Shown: positions 1 through 8,214, counted from the first letter of the stretch. The stretch: 64,000 bases of DNA from Monoglobus sp964442605 (GCA_964442605.1 CAYTZR010000002.1:1-64000); one strand, 5' to 3'. Program-made: numbers and translations. The notes: generated from the sequence alone by a model not told the origin.

Positions 1-2
1 CC

Positions 3-167
3 TTGGTCGTAATAGCTATATTGATAGGACTTCTCGCAAGAGGCGAATTGCTGGGAGTCAGAGAAGGTACGGTTGCCGCGGCTTTGTTTGTAGGCTTGCT
101 TTCCAAACAGTTTTGTAAGCCGTTGACGAAAATGATGAATAAGCTGTTAGGGGACAGTCTGCAATAA
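3..167 (+). CDS. YczE/YyaS/YitT-type membrane protein, C-terminal end (5' truncated by window)
   Basis: An open frame enters at the window edge and stops at TAA 165-167, giving about 54 residues. It begins with a hydrophobic helix, followed by a Gly-Val-Arg-Glu-Gly-Thr motif (GVREGTVAAALFVGLLSK) and a short basic, Met-rich tail. The GVREGT motif followed by another hydrophobic stretch is typical of the last membrane segments of YczE/YitT-like integral membrane proteins (DUF6198-like), whose substrate is not known. The call rests on this short tail only. The gene start and any operon partners lie outside the window. Confidence 0.55.
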   Translation: MVVIAILIGLLARGELLGVREGTVAAALFVGLLSKQFCKPLTKMMNKLLGDSLQ

Positions 168-194
168 AAATTATTACGGTAAAAGGCTACAGAA

Positions 195-278
195 ATGAAA
201 AAGCAAATTTTATCAATATGCCTTGCTGCGGCTTTGTTGCTCGGTATCAGCGGCTTTGCTTACGGTAATATTAAATAA
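195..278 (+). pseudogene. Signal-peptide-only mini-ORF (27 codons)
   Basis: ATG at 195, preceded by a weak AAAAGG, opens a frame of 27 codons ending in TAA. It has two Lys, a hydrophobic core rich in Ala and Leu, and a Gly-Phe-Ala-Tyr-Gly cleavage-like end, then stops after Asn-Ile-Lys. This is a complete Sec signal peptide with no mature protein. It sits 39 nt before a flavodoxin gene that lacks a signal sequence. Secreted or lipoprotein flavodoxins are common in Clostridia, so it may be the stranded leader of a decayed exported protein. A genuine short peptide cannot be excluded. Confidence 0.35.
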
Positions 279-317
279 TTTTAATAAATAATTTAAGTTG
301 AAACGGAGGAAATCGAA

Positions 318-791
318 ATGAGTAAAACATTGGTAGCGTACTTTTCGACAGGTGGAGTTACAAAAGGGCTTGCTCAAAAGGTGGCCGACGCAACGGGCGG
401 AGATATGTACGAGATAACACCCGCTGTTCCCTATGTGAAAGCGGATCTTGACTGGAGAAACCCGAAAAGCCGATCAAGCATTGAAATGAAGGATAAATCA
501 TCAAGACCCGAAATCACAGGCAAGGTAGAAAATATGGCGGATTACGACACGATATATCTCGGCTTTCCTATCTGGTGGTACATCGCTCCGACTATTGTCA
601 ACACGTTTTTGGAGCAGTATGACCTCACTGGAAAAACGGTAATTCCGTTCGCAACGTCCGGCTCAAGCGGTATGGGAAACGCGAATGCAGGACTTGCCCC
701 GTCGTGCAAGGGTGCGGTATTAAAGGACGGCAAACGCTTTGACAAAAACGCAGGCGAGGCTGAAATAAAGGCTTGGACAGCACAGTTCTAA
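318..791 (+). CDS. Flavodoxin
   Basis: 157 residues. The N-terminal TLVAYFSTGGVTKGLAQKVA matches the FMN phosphate-binding loop of flavodoxins. YLGFPIWWYIAPTIVNTFLE (about residues 80-100) is the isoalloxazine-contacting segment with Trp, and PFATSGSSGMGNA is the third conserved stretch. It is expected to be a cytoplasmic one-electron carrier or a flavodoxin-like quinone/aldehyde reductase accessory; the partner is unknown. GGAGG at 305-309 sets the ATG start. A 28-nt hairpin (899-926) lies downstream. The gene appears to stand alone, separated from recJ by 409 nt. Confidence 0.85.
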   Translation: MSKTLVAYFSTGGVTKGLAQKVADATGGDMYEITPAVPYVKADLDWRNPKSRSSIEMKDKSSRPEITGKVENMADYDTIYLGFPIWWYIAPTIVNTFLEQYDLTGKTVIPFATSGSSGMGNANAGLAPSCKGAVLKDGKRFDKNAGEAEIKAWTAQF

Positions 792-1014
792 TCAGTATTT
801 TTTCACAATTCGTATTTTTAACAACCCAAGGAGTGTTTCAATTTATTTTGCAGCTTTTCGGGCTGCCGCAGGCGAATTTTTATCTTAAAATCGGAATGGG
901 CGGGAAGCTATTTTAGCTTACCCGCCTTGATTGTCCATCAGCACAGACGGACGGAACCGTCAAAAGTGCGTATTTGCACCGTTCATCTCGACACTAACGT
1001 TGCACAATTAGTGA

Positions 1015-1043
1015 TTGACAAAGATGTAATATTGCATTATAAT
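1015..1043 (+). promoter_or_regulatory. Sigma-A promoter for recJ (perfect consensus)
   Basis: TTGACA at 1015-1020, a 17-nt spacer and TATAAT at 1038-1043 match the consensus exactly. The dyad CACTAA-N10-TTAGTG (992-1013) abuts the -35 box and is placed like an operator or activator site. The predicted leader to recJ is about 150 nt. Confidence 0.7.
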
Positions 1044-1117
1044 ATTGATTGACGTAATTGCGGATATTTTATATTGCAATTTAGGTTTAGAAAATTTTTA
1101 TTTTTTTGAAAAAAATG

Positions 1118-1146
1118 TTGTATTTTTCCGAAAATAGTGATAAAAT
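1118..1146 (+). promoter_or_regulatory. Second candidate promoter for recJ
   Basis: TTGTAT at 1118-1123, a 17-nt spacer and TAAAAT at 1141-1146. Weaker than the upstream consensus promoter, but closer to the gene. Confidence 0.4.
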
Positions 1147-1200
1147 ATTATAATAGTTGTTTTAATTTGTAAATTAATTGATTTAGGGAGATAAATTGGT

Positions 1201-2901
1201 ATGTTAAAAAAGAAGTGGATACTGAAAGAATTTGACAAGAACAGAGTTGTTGAGATTTCCAAAGCTTTTAATATTTCACCTCTTACCGCTATTATTTTAT
1301 ATAACCGCGGTCTCAGAGAGGATGCGGAAATCAGAGATTTTCTTGCAAGAGATCTGAACGCTATGCATGACCCGTTTCTTATGAAGGATATGGATAAGGC
1401 AACCGAGAGGATTCATCAGGCTAAAAGGAATAATGAGAAAATCACCATATACGGCGACTATGATGTTGACGGTATTACCTCTATCGCAATCCTTTATAAA
1501 TACCTTGAAAAAATGGGGATTGAAGTCGGCTATTACGTGCCCGATCGTATGGTAGAAGGCTATGGCGTAAATCGGGAAGCTCTGGATAAAATCAAATCTG
1601 ACGGTACAAGTCTTATTATAACTGTTGACACGGGTATAACCGCTGTTGAAGAAGCGGAATACGCAAAGGAGATCGGTCTTGATTTTATTATAACCGACCA
1701 CCATGAGTGTAAAGAAAAGATACCTAATGTATACGCGGCAATTGACCCAAAGCGAAAGGACTGCCCTTATCCGTTCAAGAGTCTTGCGGGTGTTGGAGTT
1801 GTGTTTAAGCTTATCCAAGCTCTCGATGTTACAGCGCCTCTAAAAAGTCTTATGGACGCATATGCCGACTTGATGTGTCTGGGTACTGTTGCCGACATAT
1901 CGCCTCTTATTGACGAAAACAGAGTTATTGTTACAGAGGGCTTAAAACGCTTTAAAACCACAAAGAACATAGGCCTAAAGGCTCTTATTGATGTTTCAAC
2001 CAACGGTAAGACTATAACCACATCAACTATTGGTTACACCATTGCTCCCAGAATAAATGCCAGCGGCAGATTGGGCTGCGCTTCAACCAGTGTTGAATTG
2101 TTTTTAACAGAGGACAACGACAAGGCTCTGGAGCTTGCGAATTCACTTTGTCATGAGAATACGCTGCGTCAGCAAACCGAGCAGAAAATGTTTAAAGAGG
2201 CGCTGTCGTATATCGAAAAACATCCCGAAATCGAGAAAGATGATGTTTTGGTTATTCCGCATGAGAATTGGCATCACGGCATTGTCGGTATAGTTTCGTC
2301 TAAAATTACAGAAAAGTATTATAAGCCGTCAATTTTGTTTGCTGTTGACGGTGACTTTGCGAAGGGAAGCGGAAGAAGTGTGACCGGATTTAACTTATTT
2401 GGCGCACTTGAGGACAGCAGCAGTCTTTTGGAAAAGTTCGGCGGTCATGAGCTTGCGGCCGGTCTTACTATTAAATCTGAAAATATTGAGAGCTTCAGAA
2501 AGAGAATTAATGAGTATGCCAAGGGCAAGATAGACGACATGAGCCGTATACCTACCATATCTCTTGACGCACAGATAAAGGTTACTTACATCACAATTGA
2601 AACTGTTCACGATATAAATAAGCTGCAGCCCTTTGGCGTTAATAATCCGACACCGAGTTTCGCCGTGCGCAATATCAAAATTCACAGAATAAGCGTTATG
2701 AGTGAGGGCAAGCACCTGCGTATGACCCTTTATAAGGACGGCAAGTACCTTGATGCCGTAGGTTTTGGCATGGGCGACTATTACAGCATGTTTGAGGAAG
2801 GGGACTATATTGATGTCGCGTTTGCCCTTGATATTAACGATTACAAGGGTTTTCAAAATGTGCAGCTCATATTAAAGGATATGAGAAAAACAGAGGCGTA
2901 A
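1201..2901 (+). CDS. recJ: Single-stranded-DNA-specific 5'-3' exonuclease RecJ
   Basis: 566 residues, close to the 577 of the E. coli enzyme. DHH-phosphoesterase motifs are clear: IYGDYDVDG (about residues 83-91), a TVDTG motif (141-145) and ITDHHE (164-169, the name-giving DHH). The DHHA1 motif region GRSVTGFNLF...FGGHELAAGL follows at about residues 390-425, and a C-terminal OB-like domain binds ssDNA. RecJ degrades ssDNA 5' to 3' in RecF-pathway repair and mismatch repair. AGGGAG lies 9-14 nt upstream of the ATG. Many clostridia have apt between recJ and relA; here apt is absent and relA follows after a structured 237-nt gap. Confidence 0.95.
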   Translation: MLKKKWILKEFDKNRVVEISKAFNISPLTAIILYNRGLREDAEIRDFLARDLNAMHDPFLMKDMDKATERIHQAKRNNEKITIYGDYDVDGITSIAILYKYLEKMGIEVGYYVPDRMVEGYGVNREALDKIKSDGTSLIITVDTGITAVEEAEYAKEIGLDFIITDHHECKEKIPNVYAAIDPKRKDCPYPFKSLAGVGVVFKLIQALDVTAPLKSLMDAYADLMCLGTVADISPLIDENRVIVTEGLKRFKTTKNIGLKALIDVSTNGKTITTSTIGYTIAPRINASGRLGCASTSVELFLTEDNDKALELANSLCHENTLRQQTEQKMFKEALSYIEKHPEIEKDDVLVIPHENWHHGIVGIVSSKITEKYYKPSILFAVDGDFAKGSGRSVTGFNLFGALEDSSSLLEKFGGHELAAGLTIKSENIESFRKRINEYAKGKIDDMSRIPTISLDAQIKVTYITIETVHDINKLQPFGVNNPTPSFAVRNIKIHRISVMSEGKHLRMTLYKDGKYLDAVGFGMGDYYSMFEEGDYIDVAFALDINDYKGFQNVQLILKDMRKTEA

Positions 2902-2929
2902 GATTAAATAATCAATAGCTCAGTATATA

Positions 2930-2978
2930 TGAACCGGTTCTATTACTTCGGATGTATCCGTTGGATTAAACCGGTTCA
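2930..2978. repeat. Paired AACCGGTT palindromes
   Basis: TGAACCGGTT (2930-2939) and AACCGGTTCA (2969-2978) form a perfect 10-bp inverted repeat separated by 29 nt. Each half contains the self-complementary octamer AACCGGTT. It could be a two-site operator or the hairpin that ends recJ transcription; no U-tract follows. Confidence 0.5.
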
Positions 2979-3056
2979 AACTTCTATATTGACCGGAGAT
3001 TAACGTGAAAGTACCTTTTACGTTACGCCTTCGGCGGGTCTAATTGCGCGTTAAAA

Positions 3057-3141
3057 TTCTCTTATCATTTCTTGCTCCGCAGATAAGAGAAATGTACTTC
3101 TATTTGTGCCGAAGCGGAGCGGCGGAACGGAGATTTTTATG
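3057..3141 (+). promoter_or_regulatory. Candidate structured RNA leader of relA/spoT (copy 1 of a repeated element)
   Basis: TTCTCTTATC (3057-3066) pairs perfectly with GATAAGAGAA (3082-3091). The 15-nt loop contains GCTCCGC. Downstream, GCCG (3108-3111) can pair with CGGC (3120-3123), exposing GCGGAG in its loop, which is complementary to CTCCGC in the first loop. The sequence then runs through the SD CGGAG to the ATG at 3139. The same element lies on the minus strand before the DUF624 gene (46485-46568): about 85% identity over ~85 nt, with the closing T-A pair replaced by A-T. Conserved pairing, a compensatory change and the position at the ribosome-binding site suggest a cis-regulatory RNA of unknown ligand. 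Confidence 0.6.
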
Positions 3142-5328
3142 AAAGGGAACGAGCTTTCATCATTGATTGAGCTAATCAGAAAATACAACAAAACCGGTGA
3201 CCTGTCAATGGTTGAGAAGGCATATAATTATGCCGTAGCGCACCATGAGGGACAAAAACGCAGATCCGGTGAGCCTTTTGTTAATCATCCCATCCAGGTG
3301 GCATCGATTATTGCGGAAATGGAGTTCGATGTCGAGTCTATCTGCGCCGCACTGCTCCATGATGTGGTAGAAGATACAGACGCGACGAGCGAGGATTTGG
3401 CGCGCGAGTTCAACGATACAGTGGCAATGCTTGTTGACGGTGTAACAAAGCTGACGAAAATTCCTTATTCCTCAAAAGAGGAGCAGCAGATTGAGACTTT
3501 GAGAAAAATGTTTTTCGCCATGGCAAAGGACGTTAGGGTCATCATCATAAAGCTCGCCGACAGACTCCATAATATGCGAACTCTTAAATATATGAAAGAG
3601 GAGCGCCAGCGTGAGATTTCGCGGGAAACCTTAGAGGTATATGCCCCTTTGGCGCATCGTCTCGGTATGTCTAAGATAAAAATGGAGCTTGAAGATTTGG
3701 CTCTCAAATACATCGATCCAATAGGTTATTATGAGATAGTTGATAATATAGCCCAGAAGAGTGAGGAACGCGAAAAGTATATAAACGAGATAATTGATAT
3801 TTTGAACAAGCGGCTAAAAGAGCTTAACATAAAGGCTTCAACCTATGGGAGGGCAAAGCATTTTTACAGTATATACCGCAAGATGTTTATGCAGAATAAG
3901 ACTATAGACGAGATATATGACTTGTTTGCTGTACGTGTTATTGTAGATACCGTGTCTGACTGCTATGCGGTGCTCGGCATGGTTCATGAGCTGTACACGC
4001 CTATGCCGGGCAGATTTAAGGATTATATCGCGATGCCTAAGCCTAACATGTATCAGTCGCTCCACTCCACCCTTATCGGACCCGGAGGAACGCCGTTTGA
4101 AATTCAAATTCGCACCTGGGAAATGCATAGGATTGCCGAAAACGGTATTGCCGCGCATTGGAAGTATAAAGAGGGTAAAAATGGCGCGAGTGATATGGAC
4201 GAAAAGCTTGAATGGATAAAAAATCTGCTTGAAATCCAGAAAGAAACAACCAATCCCGAGGACTTTATGCAGACGCTGAAAATTGATATGTTCAGCGATC
4301 AGGTATTTGTGTTTACGCCGAAAGGCGACGCGGTGAGCTTACCTGTCGGCTCAACACCCATTGACTTTGCGTATAAGATACACAGCGCCGTCGGAAACAA
4401 AATGACCGGAGCCAAGGTCAACGGTAAAATAGTACCGTTGTCGCATGAGCTTCAGAACGGTGATTTTGTCGATATAATAACAAGCACGGTGCCAAAGGGC
4501 CCGAAAATCGATTGGCTCAAGATATGCAAGACATCCGAGGCACGAAATAAGATAAATCAATGGTTTAAAAAGGTAAACCGTGAGGAAAACATTGAAACAG
4601 GTCGTGAAACGATAGAGAAGGAGCTTACAAAAAATAATATACCGCAAAAATATTTAAACGACAAGGATTTTATCAATCCTTTGCTTAAACGCTATGGATT
4701 TAACGGTATTATGGACTTATACGCCGCTGTTGGCTACGGAAGCGTGAACGCAACTCGTTTTGTAAATAGGTTTATTACCGAATGTAAGAGCAAGCAGCTT
4801 CTGGAGCAGGAGATTACACCGGCGGAGCTTGTTGTTCCGGTGAATGTTAAGACAGACAAAAAACCAAACACAAGCGGTGTCGCGGTAGAGGGAATAGAGA
4901 ACTGTATGGTGCGTTTTTCTCATTGCTGTAATCCCGTCCCGGGTGATGATATTATCGGATATGTTACACGTGGCAGAGGCGTTGCAATTCACAGAGCGGA
5001 TTGTCTTAATATGATAAACGCCCGTAATAATGAAAACGAGAGAAACAGACTTATTTCGGTGCATTGGGAGAGTGACACACCATCATCGGCATTTAGGTCA
5101 ACCATTACAATAACCGCATCGGACAGAGTAAATCTTCTGGTTGATATTATGACGGTTATTAATGACACTAAGGCTCCGGTTACTAACGTAAACGCCAGAA
5201 CAGGCAAAAATGACTTGGCGATTATTGAGGTGACCACAGAGATTGCCAATACAAGTCAGCTTGATAAAATTATGAAGAACCTCAAAAAGCTGAACGGTGT
5301 AATATCGGTTCAGAGAAGACGACATTAA
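3139..5328 (+). CDS. relA: Bifunctional (p)ppGpp synthetase/hydrolase, RelA/SpoT family (Rel)
   Basis: 729 residues from ATG 3139, the start supported by CGGAG 8 nt upstream. An in-frame extension to GTG 3106 lies inside the repeated RNA element and is rejected. Domain order: HD hydrolase (HHEGQKRRSGEPFVNHP, LLHDVVEDT, about residues 35-80), synthetase (RFKDYIAMPKPNMYQSLHST, about 295-315), TGS (VFVFTPKGDAVSLPVGSTP), zinc-finger/RIS (ENCMVRFSHCCNPVPGDDI) and a C-terminal ACT domain. Both catalytic halves have intact motifs, so it should make and degrade the stringent-response alarmone in the cytoplasm at the ribosome. The leader may add post-transcriptional control. Confidence 0.95.
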   Translation: MKGNELSSLIELIRKYNKTGDLSMVEKAYNYAVAHHEGQKRRSGEPFVNHPIQVASIIAEMEFDVESICAALLHDVVEDTDATSEDLAREFNDTVAMLVDGVTKLTKIPYSSKEEQQIETLRKMFFAMAKDVRVIIIKLADRLHNMRTLKYMKEERQREISRETLEVYAPLAHRLGMSKIKMELEDLALKYIDPIGYYEIVDNIAQKSEEREKYINEIIDILNKRLKELNIKASTYGRAKHFYSIYRKMFMQNKTIDEIYDLFAVRVIVDTVSDCYAVLGMVHELYTPMPGRFKDYIAMPKPNMYQSLHSTLIGPGGTPFEIQIRTWEMHRIAENGIAAHWKYKEGKNGASDMDEKLEWIKNLLEIQKETTNPEDFMQTLKIDMFSDQVFVFTPKGDAVSLPVGSTPIDFAYKIHSAVGNKMTGAKVNGKIVPLSHELQNGDFVDIITSTVPKGPKIDWLKICKTSEARNKINQWFKKVNREENIETGRETIEKELTKNNIPQKYLNDKDFINPLLKRYGFNGIMDLYAAVGYGSVNATRFVNRFITECKSKQLLEQEITPAELVVPVNVKTDKKPNTSGVAVEGIENCMVRFSHCCNPVPGDDIIGYVTRGRGVAIHRADCLNMINARNNENERNRLISVHWESDTPSSAFRSTITITASDRVNLLVDIMTVINDTKAPVTNVNARTGKNDLAIIEVTTEIANTSQLDKIMKNLKKLNGVISVQRRRH

Positions 5329-5355
5329 GGTATATGTTAAATTGGCAGTATCAAG

Positions 5356-5415
5356 GATATTAAATTAAGTGTATTGCGGATATTAAATTAAGTGTATCGA
5401 GATATTAAATTAAGT
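5356..5415. repeat. Tandem repeat GATATTAAATTAAGT x3 upstream of an MBL gene
   Basis: The 15-mer GATATTAAATTAAGT occurs exactly at 5356, 5379 and 5401 (periods 23 and 22), followed by two degraded copies ending at the GGAGGT ribosome-binding site (5455-5460). It looks like the product of slipped-strand duplication. Confidence 0.85.
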
Positions 5416-5463
5416 AGTAACGCGAATGTTAAATAGTAGTATCGCGAATGTTACGGAGGTAAT

Positions 5464-6090
5464 ATGATGAATATAAAAAGATTAATATTGGGACCGGTCA
5501 GTACGAACTGCTATGTTTTTTGTGACACGGAGCGCGGAAAGGCACTTGTTATTGACCCTGCCGAAAGCGCGGACGTTATTGCGGATACCGCGAAGAATGA
5601 TGGCTGTGAAATAGAGAAGGTAATTCTCACTCACGGACACTATGACCACACAGACGGACTTTCAGAGCTCTTGAAGCTGGCTCCCGGCGCGACTGTTTAC
5701 GCCCACGAAAAAAGCTCTTATGTGCTTAATGACTCAAGTGTCAGCCGCAGTCGTAAAATCGGCGATGATTTTGAGGCTGTTGTGCCCGACAAAACTGTTG
5801 AGGATGGTGATATAATCCCGTTTGGCAGCTTTGAATTTAAAGTGATTTATACCCCGGGTCACACTATTGACAGTATGTGCTTGATGCTTGATGATATGAT
5901 TTTCTGCGGAGATACGGTCTTCAGACACAGCATCGGAAGAACGGATATGCCTACCGGAAGCTTTGAACAGGAGATACAATCGATAAAGACAAAGCTTATG
6001 CCGCTTGACGATAATATAATGCTTTATCCCGGTCACGGCGAGTCCACATCCGTTGGTGAGGAGCGCAGAAATAATCCCTTTATAGCCTAA
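5464..6090 (+). CDS. MBL-fold hydrolase (glyoxalase II-like)
   Basis: 208 residues. LTHGHYDHTDG (about residues 56-66) is the HxHxDH zinc-binding motif. YTPGHTIDSMCLM, FCGDTVF and LYPGHGE supply the remaining metal ligands in the usual order and spacing. Proteins of this size beside relA in Clostridia are annotated as glyoxalase II-like hydrolases; the true substrate is unknown. GGAGGT ends at 5460, so the second ATG at 5467 has better spacing than the first at 5464. It lies 7-16 nt before hemZ and is probably in one transcription unit with it. Confidence 0.85.
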   Translation: MMNIKRLILGPVSTNCYVFCDTERGKALVIDPAESADVIADTAKNDGCEIEKVILTHGHYDHTDGLSELLKLAPGATVYAHEKSSYVLNDSSVSRSRKIGDDFEAVVPDKTVEDGDIIPFGSFEFKVIYTPGHTIDSMCLMLDDMIFCGDTVFRHSIGRTDMPTGSFEQEIQSIKTKLMPLDDNIMLYPGHGESTSVGEERRNNPFIA

Positions 6091-6106
6091 AGAGGGTATG
6101 AGTTTT

Positions 6107-7312
6107 ATGAAATCCGATATAAAATCCGATATGAAATCCGATATGAAACCATGGGGAAAGCTTACGGGAATACGTCCGGCCAAGATAGCCACAAAGCTTC
6201 TTGACGAGGGCATGAGCGATGAAAATGTTATAGAATATTTTATGGTTGAGTGCGAAACCGCGTATGATAAAGCGGCTCTTGCGCTTGAGTGCGCAAAGGC
6301 ACTTGTTCCTGTACGCGAAAATATGTATCAAAGCGGAGTAAGCCTGTATATCGGAATACCATTTTGTCCGAGCCGCTGTCTCTATTGCTCATTTGTGACT
6401 AACGCCGCAAGGAATTCTGCAAAGCTTATGCCCGATTATATACGGGCGCTTAAAGAAGAAATACGTTATACCGCCGATATTATCAAAGCAAACGGGAATA
6501 TAATCGAAACCGTGTATATAGGCGGCGGAACCCCTACTACACTTCCGCCAAGTCTCCTTGCGGATTTGCTTGACTGCCTATGGAGCAGCTGTGACCTTTC
6601 AAAGATAAAGGAGTTTACCGTAGAAGCGGGACGTCCCGATACAATTGATGAGGCAAAGCTAAAGGTATTAAAGGAACATGGTGTTGACCGAATAAGCATT
6701 AATCCGCAATCCATGAATGACGAAACGCTGCGTATTATCGGACGCGCCCACTCTGCGCAGGATATCAGGAACGCTATGTCTCTCGCGAGAGAGTGCGGTT
6801 TTGAGGATGTTAATATGGATGTTATTGCGGGGCTTCCGGGAGAAAGTCTTGAAATGTTTAAGTATACCATGAATGAAGTCGAAAGACTAAATCCCACGGA
6901 TACCACTGTTCATACTATGAGCATAAAGCGTTCGTCAAGGCTCAATGAGTATTTAAGTGATTATGACCTCACAGACGGCGGGACAGTCAGCCAAATGGTT
7001 GATTATGCAAGGGAGTTTTTAAGGGAAAGAGGAAAAAAGCCCTATTATATGTACAGACAAAAAAATCAGCTGGGAAATCTTGAAAATGTGGGCTACTCTT
7101 TATCCGGATTTGAATCACTCTATAATATTTACATTATGGAAGAAATCCAGACGATAATTTCACTTGGATGCGGCGGGGTTACTAAGACGGTTGACAGAAA
7201 AACAAACAGAATAGAGCGGATATTTAACGTAAAGGAACCCAAGGACTATATCGCAAGATTGGACGAAATGCTTCATCGCAAGGATGTTTTGAGGCAAGAG
7301 AAAACGGTATGA
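6107..7312 (+). CDS. hemZ: Radical-SAM coproporphyrinogen dehydrogenase-like protein HemZ
   Basis: 401 residues from ATG 6107 (AGAGGG 10 nt upstream; the ATG at 6098 is too close). The N-terminal KLTGIRPAKIATKLLDEG is the HemZ signature. IPFCPSRCLYCSF (CxxxCxxC, about residues 85-95) binds the radical-SAM 4Fe-4S cluster, and IGGGTPTTL is the GGEP-like motif. The protein is about 100 residues shorter at the N terminus than B. subtilis HemZ. The first twelve codons are a 12-bp tandem triplication (Met/Ile-Lys-Ser-Asp). No other haem gene is nearby, so the family name may overstate its role. It overlaps the next gene by 4 nt (ATGA). Confidence 0.85.
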   Translation: MKSDIKSDMKSDMKPWGKLTGIRPAKIATKLLDEGMSDENVIEYFMVECETAYDKAALALECAKALVPVRENMYQSGVSLYIGIPFCPSRCLYCSFVTNAARNSAKLMPDYIRALKEEIRYTADIIKANGNIIETVYIGGGTPTTLPPSLLADLLDCLWSSCDLSKIKEFTVEAGRPDTIDEAKLKVLKEHGVDRISINPQSMNDETLRIIGRAHSAQDIRNAMSLARECGFEDVNMDVIAGLPGESLEMFKYTMNEVERLNPTDTTVHTMSIKRSSRLNEYLSDYDLTDGGTVSQMVDYAREFLRERGKKPYYMYRQKNQLGNLENVGYSLSGFESLYNIYIMEEIQTIISLGCGGVTKTVDRKTNRIERIFNVKEPKDYIARLDEMLHRKDVLRQEKTV

Positions 7313-8214
7313 AAACGATAAAGGTTTCAAAAAGTGATAACGGAATTAGGCTTGATAAGTTTTTGTTTAAGATACTTACTCATGCGCCGGGGAGTGTTGT
7401 TTACAAGTCTCTGCGCAAAAAGCGTGTCAGGGTCAACGGCAAACGGGTAACAGATGGCGGCGTTGTGCTAAAAAACGGTGATATTCTTGAGCTTTATATC
7501 AACGATGAATTTTTCGGCAATGCGGCGGAGCCTTGGAAAAACAGTAAAATTGTACCTAAAATTTTGTATGAGGACGGAAATATTGCGGTAATATATAAGC
7601 CGTCCGGCCTTCCGTCTCAGGATATGCCGAATGGGGACGGTTATTCACTTGAGAGCGGGTTTAGGGCGTATCTTTTCAAAAAGGGTGAGTTAAGTGATAA
7701 TGCCGCGTATATACCTTCCCTTTGTCATAGGATAGACAGAAACACTTCCGGGTTAATTATAGGTTCTAAAAATATTAATGCCCACAGAATTATAACCGAA
7801 AAGATAAAAAACAAGGAAATAAGAAAGCTGTACTTGTGCAGCGTTGAAGGCGAGCTTTTGCCGAAATCCTCTTATGTCAGGGGGTATATAGTTAAAGAAG
7901 GCAATAACAGAGTAAGCTTCACCGAAAGCAAAACCGATAACGGAAAAGAGGCGGCATTAAGCTATAGAGTTCTTGAATATAAAAACGGGTTTAGTAAAGC
8001 AGAGGTGGAACTCCACAGCGGACGAACTCATCAGATACGCGCAACAATGAGTTACTTAGGTCACCCGATTAAGGGAGATGTTAAATACGGCGCCAAAAGG
8101 CGAGGTGCGGAATATCAGGATTTGTGCGCGTATAAGCTGATTTTTGAATTCAAAACCGATGCGGGAGAGCTTAATTATCTAAGCGGAGAGGAATTTGTGT
8201 ATGCCGAATATTGA
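7309..8214 (+). CDS. RluA-family pseudouridine synthase
   Basis: 301 residues. An S4 RNA-binding domain occupies about residues 10-65 (IRLDKFLFKIL...KRVRVNGKRV). The catalytic motif CHRIDRNTSGLIIGSK lies near residue 140, with the nucleophilic Asp in HRIDR. HSGRTHQIRATMSYLGHPIKGD is the conserved C-terminal signature. It isomerises uridine to pseudouridine in rRNA or tRNA; which RluC/RluD-type target is used cannot be told from the sequence. The ATG overlaps the end of hemZ and the 3' end overlaps the recO start, consistent with translational coupling. Confidence 0.92.
   Translation: MKTIKVSKSDNGIRLDKFLFKILTHAPGSVVYKSLRKKRVRVNGKRVTDGGVVLKNGDILELYINDEFFGNAAEPWKNSKIVPKILYEDGNIAVIYKPSGLPSQDMPNGDGYSLESGFRAYLFKKGELSDNAAYIPSLCHRIDRNTSGLIIGSKNINAHRIITEKIKNKEIRKLYLCSVEGELLPKSSYVRGYIVKEGNNRVSFTESKTDNGKEAALSYRVLEYKNGFSKAEVELHSGRTHQIRATMSYLGHPIKGDVKYGAKRRGAEYQDLCAYKLIFEFKTDAGELNYLSGEEFVYAEY

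Larger units (their letters stand above)
792..1200. other. Non-coding stretch with hairpins and two promoters before recJ
   Basis: No convincing gene in these 409 nt. A hairpin at 899-926 (GGCGGG / CCCGCC, with inner AGCT / AGCT) could end flavodoxin transcription, although the U-tract is poor. Small dyads follow: GTGC/GCAC at 966-979 and CACTAA/TTAGTG at 992-1013. Then come two sigma-A-type promoters (1015-1043 and 1118-1146), listed separately, and a very AT-rich leader up to recJ. Confidence 0.6.

Noticed and set aside
1072..1086. 15-mer ATATTGCAATTTAGG shared with 42784-42798
   Set aside because: One shared 15-mer between AT-rich stretches is expected by chance in a 64-kb window; the flanks differ.
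3106..3138. Extended start of relA at GTG 3106 (and of the DUF624 gene at 46520)
   Set aside because: The 11 extra codons in both genes lie in the same repeated element and include the SD; family alignments start near the ATG.
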